The notes under the pieces were generated by a model, which was given only the letters and a program-made list of their open reading frames with translations, was not told the DNA's origin and ran no database searches. A DNA stretch of 64,000 nt, taken from positions 744,001 to 808,000 of the forward strand of contig CAVYVA010000001.1 in NCBI GenBank assembly GCA_963771835.1. Reading direction: 5' to 3'. This document shows, one piece after another, positions 16,564-24,856 of the stretch. Position numbers and translations under genes: made by a program. The stretch comes from CAVQCJ01 sp963771835. Its GTDB lineage: Bacteria; Actinomycetota; Actinomycetes; Prado026. How positions within the stretch are numbered: position 1 is the first letter of the stretch; every line of letters starts with the position of its first letter.

Positions 16564-18674
16564 CCCTGCCGCTGCCCGCTGCGCCACCCGATCCAGTGGT
16601 CGACCCGGCCGTCCGCGCCATGCTCGAGGCGCGGACGGTCGCGGTCGTCGGGGCCAGCACCCGGCCGGGATCGTTCGGCGCCCAGCTGGTCGCCGAGATC
16701 TGCGCCGGTGACCCGGGCGTTCGCGTGGTCCCGGTTAACCCGCGCTACGACGAGGTGGCCGGGCTGCGCTGCCTACCGACGCTCGCCGACGTCGACGGTC
16801 CGGTGGACCTGGTGATGCTCGGCGTGCCCAACCCGGCGCTGGAGGCCCAGCTGCACGCGGCCGCCGAGGCCGGGGCCAGGTCGGCGGTCGTGTACGCGAG
16901 CGGCTTCGAGCCGCCGCGGGAGGGCCGCGCCCCGCTGGTGGAGCGGCTCGCCGCGATCGCCCGCGACGCCGGCATGGCCGTGTGCGGCGGCAACTGCATG
17001 GGCTTCTGGAACCTCGACGCCGGGGTCCGCGCGCTCGGGTACCAGGAGAACGAGGTCCCCCCGCGCGGCCCGGTGACGTTCCTGAGCCATTCCGGCTCGG
17101 CGTTCTCGGCGTTGCTGCGCAACCGTCGCGGGATCGGCTTCAACCTGGTCGTGTCGGCCGGGCAGGAGTACGTCACGACGCTGGCCGACTACCTGCACTA
17201 CGCGCTGGACCAGCCGACGACGCGGGTGGTGGCGCTGCTGATGGAGACCGTGCGGGACCCCGGCGGCTTCCGCTCGGCGCTGGCGCGGGCGGCCGACGCC
17301 GACGTCCCCGTCGTCGCGCTCAAGGTCGGCCGGTCCGGCATGGCCCGGCAGATGGTGGCCGCGCACTCGGGCGCGCTGGCCGGCGAGGACGGCGCGTACG
17401 AGGCGCTGTTCGACGCGTACGGGGTGCTGCGGGTCGACGACCTCGACGAGATGTGCGACACGGTGGAGCTGCTCGCCGGCGGCCGCCGGGCCGCGGCCGG
17501 CGGCGTCGCCACCGTGCACGACTCGGGTGCCGAGCGGGCACTGGCGGTCGACGTCGCGGACGCCGTGGGGCTCGCTTTCGGAACGCTGTCCGCCCCGACC
17601 CTCGGCGCGCTCGGCGAGCTGCTCGACCCCGGTCTGGAACCGGCGAACCCCCTCGACGTCTGGGGCACCGGCCGGGACACCCGGACCCTGTTCGGCGACG
17701 CGCTGTCGCTGCTCGCGGCCGACCCCGCCGTCGCCGCCGTGGCGCTCGGGGTGGACCTGGTGCGCGAGTACGACGGCGAGCAGGCGTACCTGGAGGCGGC
17801 GTTCGACGCGGCCGCCGGGACCGACAAGCCGGTCGTGCTGCTGAGCAACGCGCACAGCTCGGTGCACCAGCCGTCCGCGGACCTGCTCCGGGCCGGCGGC
17901 GTGCCGGTGCTGGAAGGCACGCGGACCGGGATGCTCGCGCTGCGGCACCTGCTGGAGCTGCGCGACCTGCGCGCCCGGCCGCCCGTGGTCGCGCCGGCGG
18001 TCGACGAAGTACGTGCGGCCCGGTGGCGGGCACGGCTGGCCGCCGGTACGCCCAGCGCGGCCGACGGGCTCGAGCTGCTGGCCGACTACGGGATCAGGGT
18101 GGCCGCGACGCGGACGGCCGCCGACTTGGACGGCGCCGTCGCCGCAGCCGAGGCGGTGGGCTACCCGGTCGTGCTGAAGACCGACGAGCCGGCCGTCGCG
18201 CACAAGTCCGACGCCGGCGGGGTCGTGCTCGGGCTCGGGGCCGCGGGCGAGGTGCGCGCGGCGTACCTCGACGTCGCCGGACGGCTCGGTCCCCGGGTGT
18301 CGGTGGCCACGATGGTGCCGACGGGGGTGGAGATCGCGCTCGGGCTCGTGCAGGACCCGCAGCTCGGCCCGTTGCTGCTGGTCGCGGCCGGCGGCGTGCT
18401 GGTCGAGCTCCTGCACGACCGCGCGCTCGCGATCCCCCCGGTGGACCGCGGGCGGGCCGCCGCCCTGCTCGGACGGCTGCGGGTGCGCCCGATGCTCGAC
18501 GGGGTGCGCGGCGACCCCGCGGCCGACGTCGCCGCCGTGGTGGACGCGGTGGTCGCGCTGTCGGCGCTGGCCGCCGAGCTCGGCGACGCCGTCGAGGCCC
18601 TGGACGTCAACCCGCTGCTGTGCGGTCCCGACGGCGCCGTCGCCGTCGACGCCCTGGTCGTCCCCCGCCGCTGA
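16560..18674 (+). CDS. ADP-forming acyl-CoA synthetase (acetate-CoA ligase family)
   Basis: 704 aa from a GTG overlapping the oxidoreductase stop. Domain order: CoA-binding Rossmann domain (about 25-125, TVAVVGASTRPGSFG); two succinyl-CoA-synthetase-like domains (about 150-460), with the AAHSGALAGEDGAYE loop holding the His that is phosphorylated in this family; and a C-terminal ATP-grasp domain (about 485-704, GYPVVLKTDEPAVAHKSDAG; EALDVNPLL). It reversibly forms acyl-CoA from acid, CoA and ATP, releasing ADP. The acid substrate is unknown. Position behind the FAD enzyme suggests it activates or recovers an acid made by that pathway. Confidence 0.9.
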   Translation: MTLPLPAAPPDPVVDPAVRAMLEARTVAVVGASTRPGSFGAQLVAEICAGDPGVRVVPVNPRYDEVAGLRCLPTLADVDGPVDLVMLGVPNPALEAQLHAAAEAGARSAVVYASGFEPPREGRAPLVERLAAIARDAGMAVCGGNCMGFWNLDAGVRALGYQENEVPPRGPVTFLSHSGSAFSALLRNRRGIGFNLVVSAGQEYVTTLADYLHYALDQPTTRVVALLMETVRDPGGFRSALARAADADVPVVALKVGRSGMARQMVAAHSGALAGEDGAYEALFDAYGVLRVDDLDEMCDTVELLAGGRRAAAGGVATVHDSGAERALAVDVADAVGLAFGTLSAPTLGALGELLDPGLEPANPLDVWGTGRDTRTLFGDALSLLAADPAVAAVALGVDLVREYDGEQAYLEAAFDAAAGTDKPVVLLSNAHSSVHQPSADLLRAGGVPVLEGTRTGMLALRHLLELRDLRARPPVVAPAVDEVRAARWRARLAAGTPSAADGLELLADYGIRVAATRTAADLDGAVAAAEAVGYPVVLKTDEPAVAHKSDAGGVVLGLGAAGEVRAAYLDVAGRLGPRVSVATMVPTGVEIALGLVQDPQLGPLLLVAAGGVLVELLHDRALAIPPVDRGRAAALLGRLRVRPMLDGVRGDPAADVAAVVDAVVALSALAAELGDAVEALDVNPLLCGPDGAVAVDALVVPRR

Positions 18675-18707
18675 CGAGCCCCGCACCCACAGCCGACGGG
18701 TCAGCGG
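18668..18707. terminator. Inverted repeat between convergent genes
   Basis: CCGCTGAC (18668-18675) pairs with GTCAGCGG (18700-18707) across a 24-nt loop. The stop codons of both convergent genes lie inside the stem. There is no T-tract; it may act as a bidirectional terminator or be chance. Confidence 0.35.
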
Positions 18708-19067
18708 GCGTCGAGGACGGCCACCTTCCCGCCGGCCACGCGCACCGGCAGCGCCAGCTCTCCCGGGCGCAGCTCGACCCGGTACTCCCCCGCGGTGAGT
18801 GCCGGGAAGAGCCCGGAGTACGACAGCCGCCCAGCCGTCGTACGCCGGTGCACCTCGGTGTGCGTGCGCAGCGTCCCGTCCGCGTCGTAGAGCTGGATCT
18901 CGGTGCCCTCCAGGTCCGGCGGGCAGTGCACGAGCAGCGCCCCCACCGAGCCGCCGATGTCCAGGACCGCCCCGGCCTGCGGGACGTGCCGGTGCTCGTG
19001 CGGATCCGGCGTGCTCGTGCGGGTGCTCGTGCAGGTGCTCGTCCTCGTGCACGCCGACGGCGCTCAT
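18701..19067 (-). pseudogene. Small His-rich protein, frameshifted near 19010
   Basis: The ATG at 19065-19067 overlaps the stop of the DUF4331 gene. The first frame gives a striking His/Glu-rich start (VHEDEHLHEHPHEH), likely to bind metal. A +1 shift at about 19005-19012 then joins it to the frame PDPHEHRHVPQAGAVLDIGG and onward, which runs through EGTEIQLYDADGTLRTHTEV to the TGA at 18701. Adding one GC restores a protein of about 122 aa with the His-rich tract continuous (HEHAPDPHEHRH). The C-terminal half looks like a beta-rich domain. Metallochaperone or metal buffer is inference. The intact downstream half argues for a sequence error over decay. Confidence 0.6.
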
Positions 19068-20434
19068 GCCGCCGGCGTCTCGTACCCGCTGTGCGGCACG
19101 CCGAGGTACGGGAACGTCGCCTGGTACGGGATGTCCAGCGACGCCGCCGACAGCCCGTCGGTGAGCAGCGCCGCGGCGCCGTCCGGCGTGAACGACGGGT
19201 CGACCAGCGGGATGGTGACACCGGCGATCGCGCGCAGCTCGATGGCCACCACGTTGTCCGCGACCCTGCGCCCGTTGGGGAAGCCGGCCAGGTCGCCGCC
19301 GAGCAGCCCGAACTGGTTCGGCGACGACGACGGCGCGATCGCCGTGTTCAGGCGCAGCATGTCCGCCTGCGTCGTGCCGGTGAAGTTCTGGAAACCGCCG
19401 ATGATGCCGCCCGGGATGCCGGTCAGCAGGATCGCGGCCAGGTCCGCTCGCGGCTTGCTGTACGCGGCCAGGTGCGGGAACACCCCCGGGTACAGCACCG
19501 GCAGCAGGCCGGCCAGCTCAGGCTGGGTGACGTACTGCGCGAACGCGCTGTCGGCCGACGGCGGGAGCAGGTTCCACCGGTCCTTGTCGGCCATCGGGAC
19601 GATGACCTCGTTGAACAGCGGGTTGCCCAGCCGGGAGACCTGCACCCAGGGACCGGTGCCGACGTCCTGGCCGTCGCTGCCGCCGCGGACGGTGACCTTG
19701 TGCCGGTACGCGGCCGACCACACGCCCAGGACGGCCTTGGGGTCGGCCGGGTCCGACGGGGTCCTGCCGTTGCTGGTGAGCTGCGCGATCGGCACCCGGA
19801 TCGCGATGCTGTGCACGTTGAGGTCCTTGGTGCCGTTGACGCCGACGGCGGCGGCGCTGGGGATCAGGTGCAGGTTCTGGAACGGCCGCAGGGTGCCCAG
19901 GTCGAAGATGGAGCCGAGGTCGACGAAGAACCCTTCCGAGCGCTGCCCGGTGTAGACCGAGACCCCGCTACCGACGTTGTGCGTCGCGGCGGCGGCGAGC
20001 GCCGGGAAGTTCGGCGTGGACCGCGGGCCGATGTTGCACGGCGGGCAGGCCAGGTTGGAGCCGAGCGTGTGCAGCCCGTGCTTGTCCTCGCGCACCACCT
20101 TGGCGAACTGCCGCCGGTTCCAGCTGGTCGAGGTCAGCGACGTGATCGGCCCGGTGTTGTACAGGAACGTGTCCGTGTTGCGCAGCTTGGTCGTGAAGGT
20201 GAACCAGTAGCTGACGTCGGGCTTGCCGTCGCCGTTGTTGTCGACGTGGATGGCGTACCGCACGTCGTCACCGAACTCGTAGAAGTTCGGGCCGGCGTCG
20301 GGTCCCTGCAGCGGGATGAAGTTGGCGATGAGCGTGACGGTGTTGGGCGCGTCCGGGCTGACGAACGCGTACAGGTCGGTGTTGTCGGCGACCGGGTCCT
20401 TGGAGATCTCGGGCGCTTCGCGGTGTGACGACAT
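19064..20434 (-). CDS. DUF4331 family protein
   Basis: 456 aa. The N-terminus MSSHREAPEISKDPVADNTD is the hallmark of DUF4331 (SHREAP...DPxAD...D). Further family features are YAFVSPDAPNTVTLIANFIP and the C-terminal RRVADNVVAIELRAIAG. There is no obvious signal peptide. Function is unknown; related proteins are often annotated as hypothetical. It is the middle gene of a three-gene operon: a Tat-exported small protein 42 nt upstream, and a His-rich protein overlapping by ATGA downstream. Confidence 0.9.
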   Translation of the reverse strand: MSSHREAPEISKDPVADNTDLYAFVSPDAPNTVTLIANFIPLQGPDAGPNFYEFGDDVRYAIHVDNNGDGKPDVSYWFTFTTKLRNTDTFLYNTGPITSLTSTSWNRRQFAKVVREDKHGLHTLGSNLACPPCNIGPRSTPNFPALAAAATHNVGSGVSVYTGQRSEGFFVDLGSIFDLGTLRPFQNLHLIPSAAAVGVNGTKDLNVHSIAIRVPIAQLTSNGRTPSDPADPKAVLGVWSAAYRHKVTVRGGSDGQDVGTGPWVQVSRLGNPLFNEVIVPMADKDRWNLLPPSADSAFAQYVTQPELAGLLPVLYPGVFPHLAAYSKPRADLAAILLTGIPGGIIGGFQNFTGTTQADMLRLNTAIAPSSSPNQFGLLGGDLAGFPNGRRVADNVVAIELRAIAGVTIPLVDPSFTPDGAAALLTDGLSAASLDIPYQATFPYLGVPHSGYETPAA

Positions 20435-20476
20435 GACGGAACCTCACAGGGTCAGGTGCGGGTCTGGTGGGAGTGG

Positions 20477-20833
20477 TCAGCGGGTGACGGCGGCGAGGCG
20501 GGCCGCGACGGCCCGGTCCCTGATGCGCACCTGCTGGTCGCCGAAGAAGACGTCGATGTCACCGGTGGACGCGTCGCGCACGTGCGCGACCACGTCGCCG
20601 GCCGGGGCCCCGCCGCCGGAGCCGGCCGGAGCCGCACCGGAGCCGAGCACCGCGCCGCCGGCGGCACCCGCGAGCGCGCCCGACGCGACGAGGCCCAGAC
20701 CGACACCGGCGCCGGCGATGACCTGACGCCGGCTCGGGTGGCCGGGGACGCGCGGGCCGGACACGTCCGCGTCGTCGGGGGGCTGCGGGCTCCCGGCCCG
20801 CTGCACGTGCTGGGACTGCTCGGGGTTCGACAT
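20477..20833 (-). CDS. Small Tat-exported protein of the DUF4331 operon
   Basis: 118 aa from the ATG at 20831-20833, with AGGAGAAG upstream. A disordered N-terminus leads to a twin-arginine signal (HPSRRQVIAGAGVGLGLVA), a Gly/Ala-rich hydrophobic core and a short mature domain with VVAHVRDASTGDIDVFFGDQ. The mature segment resembles the short stress-type domains seen next to periplasmic oxidoreductases in actinobacteria, but I cannot name a family. First gene of the operon. Confidence 0.75.
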   Translation of the reverse strand: MSNPEQSQHVQRAGSPQPPDDADVSGPRVPGHPSRRQVIAGAGVGLGLVASGALAGAAGGAVLGSGAAPAGSGGGAPAGDVVAHVRDASTGDIDVFFGDQQVRIRDRAVAARLAAVTR

Positions 20834-20901
20834 CGCCTTCTCCTCTGGATCGGGTGCACGAACCCCGACCAAGGGGGACGTCCACCGACCGGACCGGTCG
20901 T

Positions 20902-21105
20902 GTCTCACCCCTGAGGCATCGCCATTCAAAGGGTCGCGGACTCGTTCGTCAAGCACTTCGCAGCAGGCCCGCGAGCCCTCGGAGAACGACCAATCCGTCG
21001 CCCCGACGGCTCCGAACACCTGCCCGGAGCCGGCCGGTCGCGACCACCGGGGCGCGCTCTTGCAGCTACCGCGGGAGGGGCGTCGGCGACGTCTCACCCC
21101 AGAGG
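20902..21105 (+). repeat. Two 15-bp repeats GTCTCACCCCWGAGG
   Basis: Copies at 20902-20916 (T at the variable position) and 21091-21105 (A). The left copy is 69 nt from the Tat-protein start, the right 50 nt from the oxidoreductase start. A weaker match (GTCTCACCC then GGGG) occurs at 56653-56661 upstream of the GT2 gene. Confidence 0.4.
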
Positions 21106-21142
21106 GCCGGCGGCCTCCCGCGGTGGCGCGACGGCGACCGGC

Positions 21143-21148
21143 TAGCCT
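21143..21148 (+). promoter_or_regulatory. -10 hexamer, leaderless start of Ddn-like gene
   Basis: TAGCCT, then 7 nt (GCCGCGC), then the GTG at 21156; no Shine-Dalgarno sequence. Confidence 0.55.
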
Positions 21149-21155
21149 GCCGCGC

Positions 21156-21635
21156 GTGCACCGGTACGCGAGCATGCTGCAACGGTTGGGACACCGGCCG
21201 TGGTTCGCCCGCGTCGGTCGCGCGCTCGTCCCGGTCGACCGGGCCCTGCAGCGGCTCTCGCGCGGACGCCTCGGCGGCATCGGCCCGCAGGTCCTGCCCG
21301 AGCTGCTGCTCACCACGACCGGCCGCACCAGCGGGCTTGCACGGCAGGTGCCGCTGCTGTACGCGCAGGACGGATCGACGATCGTGGTGGTCGCGTCCAA
21401 CTGGGGTCAGCCGCACCATCCGGCGTGGTCGACGAACCTGCTCGCCGAACCGGCCGCGACAGTCGAGATCCGCGGCGAGGTGCGTCCGGTCCGCGCACGG
21501 CTGGCGGCACCGCAGGAGAAGGCCCGGGTCTGGCCGCTCGTGGTCGCGGTGTGGCCGGCCTACGACACGTATGCCGTGCGCAGCGGACGCGACCTGCGGG
21601 TGTTCCTGCTCGAACCGGTGACCACGGGTGGCTGA
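21156..21635 (+). CDS. Deazaflavin-dependent nitroreductase-family protein (Ddn-like)
   Basis: 159 aa from the GTG at 21156. The core LLLTTTGRTSGLARQVPLLYAQDGSTIVVVASNWGQPHHPAW is cut here for clarity: the key parts are TTGRTSG, which contacts the cofactor in Ddn/DUF385 proteins, and ASNWGQPHHPAW in the split-barrel fold. The family uses F420 to reduce nitroaromatics or quinones. The substrate here is unknown. It overlaps the peptidase gene by 8 nt, so the two are co-transcribed. A longer in-frame reading to 21060 is rejected because the leaderless promoter lies inside it. Confidence 0.85.
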   Translation: MHRYASMLQRLGHRPWFARVGRALVPVDRALQRLSRGRLGGIGPQVLPELLLTTTGRTSGLARQVPLLYAQDGSTIVVVASNWGQPHHPAWSTNLLAEPAATVEIRGEVRPVRARLAAPQEKARVWPLVVAVWPAYDTYAVRSGRDLRVFLLEPVTTGG

Positions 21636-23460
21636 ACCCGGCGGCGAGCGCTGGCGGCAGCGGTTCGAGGCGCCGTTCGTGTCGTTCCCGTCCTGGTCGT
21701 CGGCACGGCCGGACCTCCTCTACTTCGTCAGCGATGCCGACGGTTCGGTCCAGGCGTGGTGCCACGACCTGAGTGACGGTCGGACGACCCGGCTGACCGA
21801 CCAGGCGGTCGGCGTGGAGTCGTTGGTCGTGCTCGACGGCGGACCGGGCCGGTCCGCAATCGCATGGTGGTCCGACGACACCGGGGCCGAGGACGGCCGG
21901 TGGGTCGTCACCGCCGAGGACGGGTCCGGTCCGCCGCGACCGCTCGTCCCGCATCTGGGCACCGGCTGGGCCCAGGGGTTGTCGGTCGCGGCCGGCACGA
22001 TCGCGCTCGGGCTGGCCGACGGCACGACGTACCGCGTGCTGGTCGTCGCCGGCGACGACCCGCCGCGGCTGGTGCACGAGTCCCGGTCGCCGGCCGGGCT
22101 GGGTCGTGAGTGGGAGAACGAGGCCTACGGCGGCCTGTCCACCGACGGGACGCTGCTGTGCTACCGGCACAGTGAGCGCGGCGACAGCCTGCACTTCGGG
22201 CTGCGCGTGGTCGACGTCGGTACCGGTGCGGAGCTCGCCGACCTGGTGGACGTCGGCCGCACCCTCAAGGTGGCCGCGTGGTCGCCGGTCCCGGGCGACC
22301 AGCGGCTCGCGTTCGTGCACGAGCTCGACGGCATCGAGCGGCCGGGTGTGTGGTCGGCCGGCACCGGCCGTCGCGACTTCCCGCTGGACCTGCCCGGACC
22401 CGTCGACGTCGCCGGGTGGTGGCCGGACGGACGGGCGCTGCTCCTGCTGCACGAGCGCTACGGCCGGCGCACGCTGCACCGCCTGGACACCGCCGACGGA
22501 TCGCTCTCGCCCGTGCACGACCCGCAGGGCTGGGTGAGCGCGGCGGCCGTCCGCCCGGACGGCGAGGTGTGGCTGCGCGAGGAGTCCGCGGAGCGCGCGC
22601 CGCGGGTGCGCACCGTCGACGGCCGGGTCGTGCTCGCGCCGGCCGGCCGGCCGCCACCGCCCGGACGCCCGCACCGCAACGTGGTCTTCGCCGGTCCGGC
22701 CGGTCCGACGCACATGCTGCTGACCGTCCCGGACGCGTCGGACCACCAGCCGCCGTACGCCACCGCACTGCTCGTGCACGGCGGGCCGGAGTGGGCCTTC
22801 CCGGACGACCTCGACCCGTGGGAGCAGGCTCTCGTCGACCACGGGTACGCGGTCGCCAAGGTGAACTACCGCGGCTCGACCGGGTCGACGGTGGCGTGGC
22901 GGACCGCCCTGCACGGCGGTGACATCGGGTTCCCCGAGCTCGCCGACGTCGTGGCCGGTCTGGACCATCTCGTGCAGACCGGCGTCACCGACCCCGCACG
23001 GGTGGCGATCGAGGGGTGGTCCTGGGGCGGGTACGTGTCGGTGCTCGCCGCCGGGCTGGAACCGACCCGGTTCGCCGCGGTGATCGGTGGCATCCCGGTC
23101 TGCGACTCGGTGCTGTGCCACGAGGACTGCTCACCGCCGCAGCAGGCCTACGACGTCGCCATCATGGGCGGGACTCCGGCCGAGCTGCCCGAGCTCTACG
23201 CCGAACGCTCGCCCATCACCTACGTCGACCGGGTGCGCGCCCCCGTGCTGCTCATCGCCGGCGAGTACGACAGCGCGTGCCCGATCCGGCAGGTGCGCCA
23301 CTACGCGGACACGCTGCGCCGCCTCGGCGGCCGGGTCACCCTGCACGTCTACCCGGCCGGGCACCACGCCAACACTGTCGCCGTGCGGCTGCGGCACGCG
23401 GAGCTCGAGCTCGCGTTCCTGGCCGAGCACCTCGGCCCCGCAGTCAGCGCCGAGGGGTGA
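21628..23460 (+). CDS. S9-family (prolyl-oligopeptidase/acylaminoacyl-type) peptidase
   Basis: 610 aa from a GTG. The N-terminal two thirds (about 20-370) form a WD/beta-propeller-like region (for example LLYFVSDADGSVQAWCHDLS). The C-terminal alpha/beta hydrolase has the oxyanion region LVHGGPEWAF, nucleophile Ser465 in EGWSWGGY, the acid in AGEYDSACP, and the His in YPAGHHANT. There is no signal peptide, so it is cytoplasmic. It probably cleaves short or N-blocked peptides. Its 3' end overlaps the convergent thioesterase by 17 nt. Confidence 0.9.
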   Translation: MAEPGGERWRQRFEAPFVSFPSWSSARPDLLYFVSDADGSVQAWCHDLSDGRTTRLTDQAVGVESLVVLDGGPGRSAIAWWSDDTGAEDGRWVVTAEDGSGPPRPLVPHLGTGWAQGLSVAAGTIALGLADGTTYRVLVVAGDDPPRLVHESRSPAGLGREWENEAYGGLSTDGTLLCYRHSERGDSLHFGLRVVDVGTGAELADLVDVGRTLKVAAWSPVPGDQRLAFVHELDGIERPGVWSAGTGRRDFPLDLPGPVDVAGWWPDGRALLLLHERYGRRTLHRLDTADGSLSPVHDPQGWVSAAAVRPDGEVWLREESAERAPRVRTVDGRVVLAPAGRPPPPGRPHRNVVFAGPAGPTHMLLTVPDASDHQPPYATALLVHGGPEWAFPDDLDPWEQALVDHGYAVAKVNYRGSTGSTVAWRTALHGGDIGFPELADVVAGLDHLVQTGVTDPARVAIEGWSWGGYVSVLAAGLEPTRFAAVIGGIPVCDSVLCHEDCSPPQQAYDVAIMGGTPAELPELYAERSPITYVDRVRAPVLLIAGEYDSACPIRQVRHYADTLRRLGGRVTLHVYPAGHHANTVAVRLRHAELELAFLAEHLGPAVSAEG

Positions 23461-24220
23461 CCAGAAGCGACTGCGCGCCGACCCCGAGCGGTCCGCCCAG
23501 GTCCGACAGCACGGACGTGGCCAGGCCGACCCCGCCCTGGCTGATCGCGGTGGTGGCGTCCAGGCACACCCACTCGCCGACCGGGTCGCGGTGCAGGTGG
23601 ACCGTGAGCTCGGGGTTGATGAACAGCCACTGCTGCACGCCGAGCTCGCTCGAGACGCCGTTCCCGCTGTCCGCGACCGCCATCACCCGCTGCAGCCCGG
23701 ACGGCTCCTCGCCCTCGACCAGCGGGTGCAGCAGCCTGGTCCACAGCGCCGCCGGGCCCGGCTCGGTGAACGAGCCCCTGGCCGTGCGCCACTCGACTGC
23801 GGACAGGTACCCGTCCACCCACCCGGGCGGAAGCACCAGCCCGCCGTGGGTCGGCAGGGCCGGCGGGTCCGGGTGCCGGTCCGGGACGGTCGTGGCCTCG
23901 GTCCGCCGGACCCGCCACGCGGTGGCCCTGGCGACCTCGACGCCGTCGGCCCGCATGGTCGCGCCGAGCATCTCGACGGCGCGGCCGGGGCGCAGCGTCT
24001 CCGCGGTCACCTCCAGCACGCCCACCGGGACCGGACGCAGGATCTCCACGGTCATCCGCGCGACCACGACCTCGGGACGCGGTCGGTGCTGCTCGACCGC
24101 ACGGGCCAGCAGCGCGCTGGGCGGGCCGCCGTGCTGAGCTGCGGGGTCCCACGGACCGGTCGTCCACGGGGTGGACTCGAAGCGGTCCGGGCCGAGCCGG
24201 CGGTAGAAGGAGTCGGGCAC
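23444..24220 (-). CDS. Acyl-CoA thioesterase-like double-hotdog protein
   Basis: 258 aa from a GTG. Two hotdog-like halves: the first with GPWDPAAQHGGPPSALLARAV, the second ending ATTAISQGGVGLATSVLSD, a plan shared with TesB-like acyl-CoA thioesterases (4HBT_3 type). Substrate unknown. It appears leaderless (TAGCGT, 6 nt, GTG) and diverges from the ASCH-like gene. Length is normal for the family. Confidence 0.8.
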   Translation of the reverse strand: MPDSFYRRLGPDRFESTPWTTGPWDPAAQHGGPPSALLARAVEQHRPRPEVVVARMTVEILRPVPVGVLEVTAETLRPGRAVEMLGATMRADGVEVARATAWRVRRTEATTVPDRHPDPPALPTHGGLVLPPGWVDGYLSAVEWRTARGSFTEPGPAALWTRLLHPLVEGEEPSGLQRVMAVADSGNGVSSELGVQQWLFINPELTVHLHRDPVGEWVCLDATTAISQGGVGLATSVLSDLGGPLGVGAQSLLVTPRR

Positions 24221-24226
24221 CCCGCG

Positions 24227-24232
24227 ACGCTA
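24227..24232 (-). promoter_or_regulatory. -10 hexamer, leaderless start of thioesterase
   Basis: On the minus strand TAGCGT, 6 nt (CGCGGG), GTG at 24220. Confidence 0.5.
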
Positions 24233-24259
24233 CCCGGCCCGCCCGGGCAGGATGGTGGG

Positions 24260-24856
24260 GTGCTCGTTCCGGCCCGCATGGGTCCCCGCATCGCCGACGG
24301 TTCGGTGACGTTGCTGTTCCGGCGGTGGAGTCGCGCCCAGGCCGTCGCCGGGCACGTCTACCGCACCGCGGCCGGCCGGCTGTGCGTCGAGCGGGTGGAC
24401 GTCGTCCGCGCCGACCGCATCGGTGCCGCCGACGCACGCCGCGCGGGCTACCGGACCGTGGCCGAGCTGGTCGCGGACCTGCGCGGCGACGAGGCCTGGC
24501 CGGTGTACCGGCTGCAGGTCGCGCCGGCGGCAGACCCCGACCCCCGCGCGGCGCTCGCCGCGGACGACCGCCTCGGGCCGGACCAGGTGGCGGCGCTCGA
24601 CGCGCGGCTGGCGCGCCTGGACCGCGCGTCCTCGCACGGACCGTGGACGGCGAGCACGCTGCAGCTGATCGCCGGCCGCCCGGCGGTGCGGGCCGGCGAC
24701 CTGGCCGCCTCGCTGGGGCGCGAGATGCTGCCGTTCAAGGTGGACGTGCGCAAGCTGAAGAACCTGGGGCTCACCCTCAGCCTCGACGTCGGGTACCGCC
24801 TGTCGGCGCGCGGTGCCGCGTACCTGGCCGCGACGGCCCAGCGGGTGCGCCCGTGA
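24260..24856 (+). CDS. Hypothetical protein with ASCH/PUA-like N-terminus
   Basis: 198 aa from the GTG at 24260 (CAGGAT six nt upstream could be a -10 or a weak ribosome site); an ATG at 24278 is an alternative. The N-terminal half (SVTLLFRRWSRAQAVAGHVY, then RVDVVRADRIGAADARRAGY) resembles ASCH domains, small beta-barrels that bind RNA or nucleotides. The C-terminal half (from about 110) looks winged-helix-like, with LAASLGREMLPFKVDVRKLK. I do not recognise a named family. It overlaps the next gene by GTGA. Confidence 0.65.
   Translation: MLVPARMGPRIADGSVTLLFRRWSRAQAVAGHVYRTAAGRLCVERVDVVRADRIGAADARRAGYRTVAELVADLRGDEAWPVYRLQVAPAADPDPRAALAADDRLGPDQVAALDARLARLDRASSHGPWTASTLQLIAGRPAVRAGDLAASLGREMLPFKVDVRKLKNLGLTLSLDVGYRLSARGAAYLAATAQRVRP

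Larger units (their letters stand above)
20834..21155. other. 322-nt divergent intergenic region
   Basis: It separates the DUF4331 operon from the deazaflavin-type oxidoreductase. It holds two copies of GTCTCACCCC followed by WGAGG (20902-20916 and 21091-21105), both in the plus orientation, and a leaderless -10 at its right end. No gene or RNA recognised. Confidence 0.5.

Noticed and set aside
18990..19060. Short repeats resembling a CRISPR or tandem array (GTGCTCGTGCGG-like)
   Set aside because: These are His-Glu codons (CACGAG) of the His-rich protein read from the other strand; irregular spacing and no spacers.
16773..19067. 764-codon minus-strand frame starting with the His-rich tract
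   Set aside because: After the His-rich start it runs antisense to the CoA synthetase with shadow composition. The true continuation is in the neighbouring frame.
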